Part shown: in pieces, positions 60,741 through 64,000 of the stretch
Position numbering within the stretch: position 1 is the stretch's first letter
How the letters are laid out: the number at the start of each line of letters is the position of its first letter
From: CAWBXL01 sp963837365
Lineage (GTDB): Bacteria; Acidobacteriota; Terriglobia; Terriglobales; Acidobacteriaceae
Assembly: GCA_963837365.1 (NCBI GenBank)
Contig: CAWIMW010000010.1
Location: forward strand, 1 to 64,000
Length of the DNA: 64,000 nucleotides
Direction of reading: 5' to 3'
Translations under genes and position numbers: made by a program
Notes under the pieces: generated by a model
Databases searched by the model: none
What the model saw: only the letters and a program-made list of their open reading frames with translations
Told to the model about the DNA's origin: nothing

Positions 60741-63700
60741 TCAAGGCGCTCCCCCTGCCTGGGCTTTCTTGACTGCCACGAAATCCTGGCTCAGCGGCAG
60801 CGAAACCGTAAACTTGCTGCCCTTCCCGTACTCGCTCTCAAACCAAATCCGCCCTCCGATCATGGACGCCAGCTTCTGGCTCACGTGCAGCCCCAGCCCG
60901 GTGCCTTCGTAAGCACGGGTCGAGGAGCTGTCCACCTGCATGAAGGCCTGGAACAATCTCGGCTGGTCTTCCTTGCGGATGCCGAGGCCAGTGTCGGTCA
61001 CGGAAATCTCCGCGGTGGAATCGCCGTTTTGCTGCCGCTCCTGCAACTCCAGCCGCACCGTGCCCCTCTCCGTAAACTTGATGGCGTTGTTGGCCAGGTT
61101 GATGAGGATTTGCGTGAGCGAGCGGCGGTCGGTGCGTACGCTGATTTCCTGGTCAGGGAGCGCGATCTCAAAGCGCAGTTGCTTGCTTTCGGCCAGTGTG
61201 CGCAGGGTTGTGCTGACCTCTTCCATGATGGACTGGCAAGAAACCGGTTCTAATTTCAGTTCCACATTGCCCGACTCGATTTTGGCCAGGTCGAGCAAGT
61301 CGTTGATGAGCGAAAGCAGATGGCGGCTGCTGGCCTGGATGGTGCGCAGTTGCTTCTCCTGTTCCGCGGTGAGAGGTCCGGGCAGCTTCATCAGCAGCGT
61401 GCCGGTAAAGCCGATGACGGCGTTGAGCGGGGTGCGCAGTTCGTGGCTCATGCTGGCCAGGAAACGGTCCTTGGCCAGGCTGGCGTTTTCCAGTTCGACA
61501 TTTTTCTCCTGGAGGGTCTGCTCGAAGCGCTTGCGCTCGGTCACGTCGCGGGCGGCGGCAAACACGCCTTGCAGCTTGCCCGCCTGGTCGTTGAAGGTGG
61601 TGGCGTTGTAACTGACCACAGTCTCGCGCCCGGTCTTCGAACGTGCGGTCAGCTCGTAGTTGGTGACCCGGCCATCGCGCAGCACCACGCGAATGCCATC
61701 CTCGGCGCGCCGCGGATCGGTGAAGTAAGTTTTGAAAGCCGTGCCGATCAGTTCCTCGCGGGTGCCGCCGGTAAGCGCCTCCATCTGCTGGTTCACATCG
61801 GTGATGATGCCCAACGGGTCGGTGGTCATTAGCGCGTCGATGTTCGATTCAATCAGCGACCTGGTGTAAAACTGCGAATCTCGTAGCTGCTTTTCCAGTC
61901 CTTTCTGCGCGGTGATGTCGCGGGCCCCGGCCAGGATGCCGAGCGCGGTGCCGGCGGCGTCGGTAAACACTCCGGCATTGAAGCTGACCGTGATCTTGCG
62001 ACCATAGCGCGTGATCAGGGTCAACTCGTAGCTGATGACGCGTTTCTCCGCCAGCGTCTGTTGCACGCCAGCGCGAGCACGGTCGGGTTCGGTGAAAAAT
62101 TCCAAGAAGCGGGAGTTGACCAGATGCTTGCGCGAGTAGCCGGTGAGCCGGGTGGCCTCTTCGTTGACGTCGGTGATGGTGCCGTCGGGGGCGATGGCGA
62201 ACAGGGCGTCGGCGGAGGCTTCGATGAGAGACCGGTTGTAGGCCTGTTGCTCGGCCAGTTGCAGTTGCAGCCGCGCCTGCTCGGAGATATCGCGCGCCGA
62301 GGCAAAAATGCCCTGCACCTGCCCGTCGGGCGTCTTGAAAATCGAGGCGTTGAACGAAACCGTGGCCTTGCGTCCGACTTTGGACTTCAGCACCAACTCA
62401 TAGTTGGTGACCGTGCCTTCGATTAAAGTCCGTTTCACGCCCAGGTCGGCCTGGTCGGGTTCGGTAAAGTATTGCTTAAAGATGGAGCCGATCAGTTCCT
62501 CGCGGGAGTATCCCGACATGCGGCACATCTGGTCGTTCACGTCGGTAATGAAGCCGGTAGGATCGACGGTGACCAGTCCGTCCACCGAACTCTCGATGAG
62601 GCCGCGCAGATAGTTCTGCTGCTCGCGCAGGCGCTCTTCCAGACGGACGCGGTCGGTGACGTCGCGGGCGGAAGCGAAGATGCCGCGTACGCTGCCCAGC
62701 GGATCGCGAAACACGGACGCGTTGAAGGAAACTTGCAGCAGCCGCCGGGTGCGCGAGATGAGGGTGAGCGCATACTCGGTGACCACGCCAGTTTCGAACG
62801 TCTGCTTGACGCCGGCGGTGGCCCGCTCCGGCTCGGTGAAGTAGCCGGCGAAGGGGCTGCCGATCAGCTCGATGCGTCCGTAACCGGTCATGCGACACAT
62901 CTGCTCGTTCACGTCGGAGATGGTGCCCAAGGGGTCGACCGTGATCAATCCGTCCACCGAGCTTTCAATCAAACCGCGATTGTAGGACTGCTGCTCGCGC
63001 AACTGCTCTTCCAGTTTTTTCTGCTCGGTGATGTCTCGGGCGGCGGCAAACACTCCCTGGAGTTTGCCGGCTTGGTCATTAAAGGTGGTGGCGTTGTAGC
63101 TGACCACCATCTCGCGGCCACTCTTGGCGCGCGCCGTCAGTTCGTAGTTGGTGACTTTCCCTTGCTGCAAAACCTGGCGAATGCCTTCTTCCGCACGCCC
63201 CGGGTCGGTGAAGTGGTCTTTGAAGGGTTTCCCAATCAGTTCTTCGCGGGTGCGCCCGGTCAGCGCCTCCATCTGCTGGTTGACGTCGGTGATGATGCCC
63301 AGAGAATCGGTGGTCATCAGTGCGTCAATGTTCGATTCGATGAGCGAGCGGGTATAGAACTGCGAAGCCTGAAGCTGGCTCTCTAACTGCTTCTGCGCGG
63401 TGATGTCGCGGGCGGAAGCGAAAATGCCGCGAATGTTTCCCTGCGGATCGCGGAACACGGCTGCGTTGAACGATACGGGAATCTGTTTGTCGCCGCCGGC
63501 CTGCAAGGTAAGAACATAGTTGGTGACCGAGCCTTCCTTGAAGGTAAGGCGCACGCCTTCCGCCGCCAGCTCCCGCTCCACGAAATATTCAGGAAAGGAC
63601 GAGCCGATGAGCTGGCTGCGCGACTTGGCCGCCATCTGGCTCATAGTCTCGTTCACGTCGGTGATCAGCATCTTTTCATCGACGGTGACCAGCCCGTCCA

Positions 63701-64000
63701 CCGAGGCTTCAATCAATCCCCGGTTGTAGGCGCGCTCTTCGGCCAGCTGGCTCTGCAACTTCGCCTGATCGGTGATGTCGCGGGCAGAAGCGAAAATGCC
63801 GCGCACTTTACCGTCCGCATCTTTAAAGATGGCCGCATTGAAGGAGACCAATAAATCCACACCCTCTTTGCGGTGTAACGTGAGTTCGTAGTTGGTGACC
63901 GCGCCCTTGTCGAGGGTCTGGCGAACGCCATCGGCGGCGCCCTTGGGATCGGTGAAGTACTGCTGGAAGGGCGTGCCGATGAGTTCGGTGCGGGCGTAGC
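60741..64000 (-). CDS. Sensor histidine kinase with at least seven tandem PAS domains (runs off right edge)
   Basis: Open to the edge; at least 1085 aa. From the C-terminus: HATPase (ISVTDTGLGIRKEDQPRLFQAFMQVDSSS, GTGLGLHVSQKL), HisKA (FLASMSHELRTPLNAVIGF, phospho-His), then PAS units of about 124 aa. Each begins LIES.DAL(M/V)T.D..G.ITDVN.QM and ends 'FASARDIT.Q..LE.QLRE'. Six are whole and one is partly seen. No TM segment so far. Units ending at about 63348 and 61857 are nearly the same (TGxTREELIG, YNATTFNDQAGKLQGVFAAARD). Confidence 0.94.
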   Translation of the reverse strand, partial: YARTELIGTPFQQYFTDPKGAADGVRQTLDKGAVTNYELTLHRKEGVDLLVSFNAAIFKDADGKVRGIFASARDITDQAKLQSQLAEERAYNRGLIEASVDGLVTVDEKMLITDVNETMSQMAAKSRSQLIGSSFPEYFVERELAAEGVRLTFKEGSVTNYVLTLQAGGDKQIPVSFNAAVFRDPQGNIRGIFASARDITAQKQLESQLQASQFYTRSLIESNIDALMTTDSLGIITDVNQQMEALTGRTREELIGKPFKDHFTDPGRAEEGIRQVLQQGKVTNYELTARAKSGREMVVSYNATTFNDQAGKLQGVFAAARDITEQKKLEEQLREQQSYNRGLIESSVDGLITVDPLGTISDVNEQMCRMTGYGRIELIGSPFAGYFTEPERATAGVKQTFETGVVTEYALTLISRTRRLLQVSFNASVFRDPLGSVRGIFASARDVTDRVRLEERLREQQNYLRGLIESSVDGLVTVDPTGFITDVNDQMCRMSGYSREELIGSIFKQYFTEPDQADLGVKRTLIEGTVTNYELVLKSKVGRKATVSFNASIFKTPDGQVQGIFASARDISEQARLQLQLAEQQAYNRSLIEASADALFAIAPDGTITDVNEEATRLTGYSRKHLVNSRFLEFFTEPDRARAGVQQTLAEKRVISYELTLITRYGRKITVSFNAGVFTDAAGTALGILAGARDITAQKGLEKQLRDSQFYTRSLIESNIDALMTTDPLGIITDVNQQMEALTGGTREELIGTAFKTYFTDPRRAEDGIRVVLRDGRVTNYELTARSKTGRETVVSYNATTFNDQAGKLQGVFAAARDVTERKRFEQTLQEKNVELENASLAKDRFLASMSHELRTPLNAVIGFTGTLLMKLPGPLTAEQEKQLRTIQASSRHLLSLINDLLDLAKIESGNVELKLEPVSCQSIMEEVSTTLRTLAESKQLRFEIALPDQEISVRTDRRSLTQILINLANNAIKFTERGTVRLELQERQQNGDSTAEISVTDTGLGIRKEDQPRLFQAFMQVDSSSTRAYEGTGLGLHVSQKLASMIGGRIWFESEYGKGSKFTVSLPLSQDFVAVKKAQAGGAP

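Noticed and set aside
1..64000. tRNA, rRNA, riboswitch or CRISPR array
   Set aside because: Scanned by eye for conserved rRNA/tRNA sequence and regularly spaced repeats; none was found, though small RNAs could be missed without covariance searches.

Overview
The window looks like chromosomal DNA of a soil acidobacterium (Acidobacteriota, Terriglobia-like). This is inferred from high GC, plant-polysaccharide genes with Tat or Sec signals, winged-helix/TPR regulators, a DUF2934-type protein, ECF41 sigma factors and many long tandem operons of secreted proteins. No rRNA, tRNA or CRISPR array was seen. Placement is by style of gene content, not by a marker gene.

Layout. (1) 1-14.4 kb is a hemicellulose/arabinan locus: the end of a GH51 arabinofuranosidase, ThuA and GH5-like proteins, a 743-aa secreted hairpin-type protein, a TAXI solute-binding protein, a Tat-exported 895-aa protein, a broken GH51, a Gfo/Idh/MocA oxidoreductase and a large modular GH54 arabinofuranosidase. 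(2) 14.4-25 kb is a stress island with two ECF41 sigma factors (one lacking its regulatory domain), Dps, a VioB-like ferritin-fold protein, Rieske, CDGSH and TMEM175 proteins, alpha/beta hydrolases, an HD hydrolase, an NmrA-like reductase and cupins. Four transcription units in it carry the same TGTCACA-N16-TGTC promoter (one with a single mismatch), which matches the ECF41 type. (3) 25-26.8 kb is a graveyard of truncated genes. (4) 26.8-36.3 kb is an eleven-gene minus-strand operon of secreted, zinc-ribbon, OmpA-like and multicopper-oxidase proteins, divergent from a winged-helix/TPR regulator. (5) 39.5-43.7 kb holds a transposase remnant, a DUF4010 membrane protein, a Usp remnant, a NarK-type MFS transporter and a gutted alginate_export-type porin. 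(6) 44-56 kb is a minus-strand series: a complete Opp/Dpp-type peptide ABC transporter, then a sigma factor, a TPR-CHAT protease, a ZAS-motif protein, a secreted subtilase and an HD-GYP protein. (7) 56.3-64 kb has a decayed duplicate of a gene from region 4, then a phosphorelay: a hybrid kinase, a double-receiver protein and a kinase with at least seven tandem PAS domains that runs off the right edge.

The most interesting signals are the sigma/TPR-CHAT/ZAS/subtilase cluster, which resembles the protease-anti-sigma logic of type III-E CRISPR (Craspase) without CRISPR; the ECF41 regulon readable from promoter repeats; and the unusual number of genes reduced to head-plus-tail fragments (GAF/Fis regulator, alginate_export, GH51 with an inverted piece).
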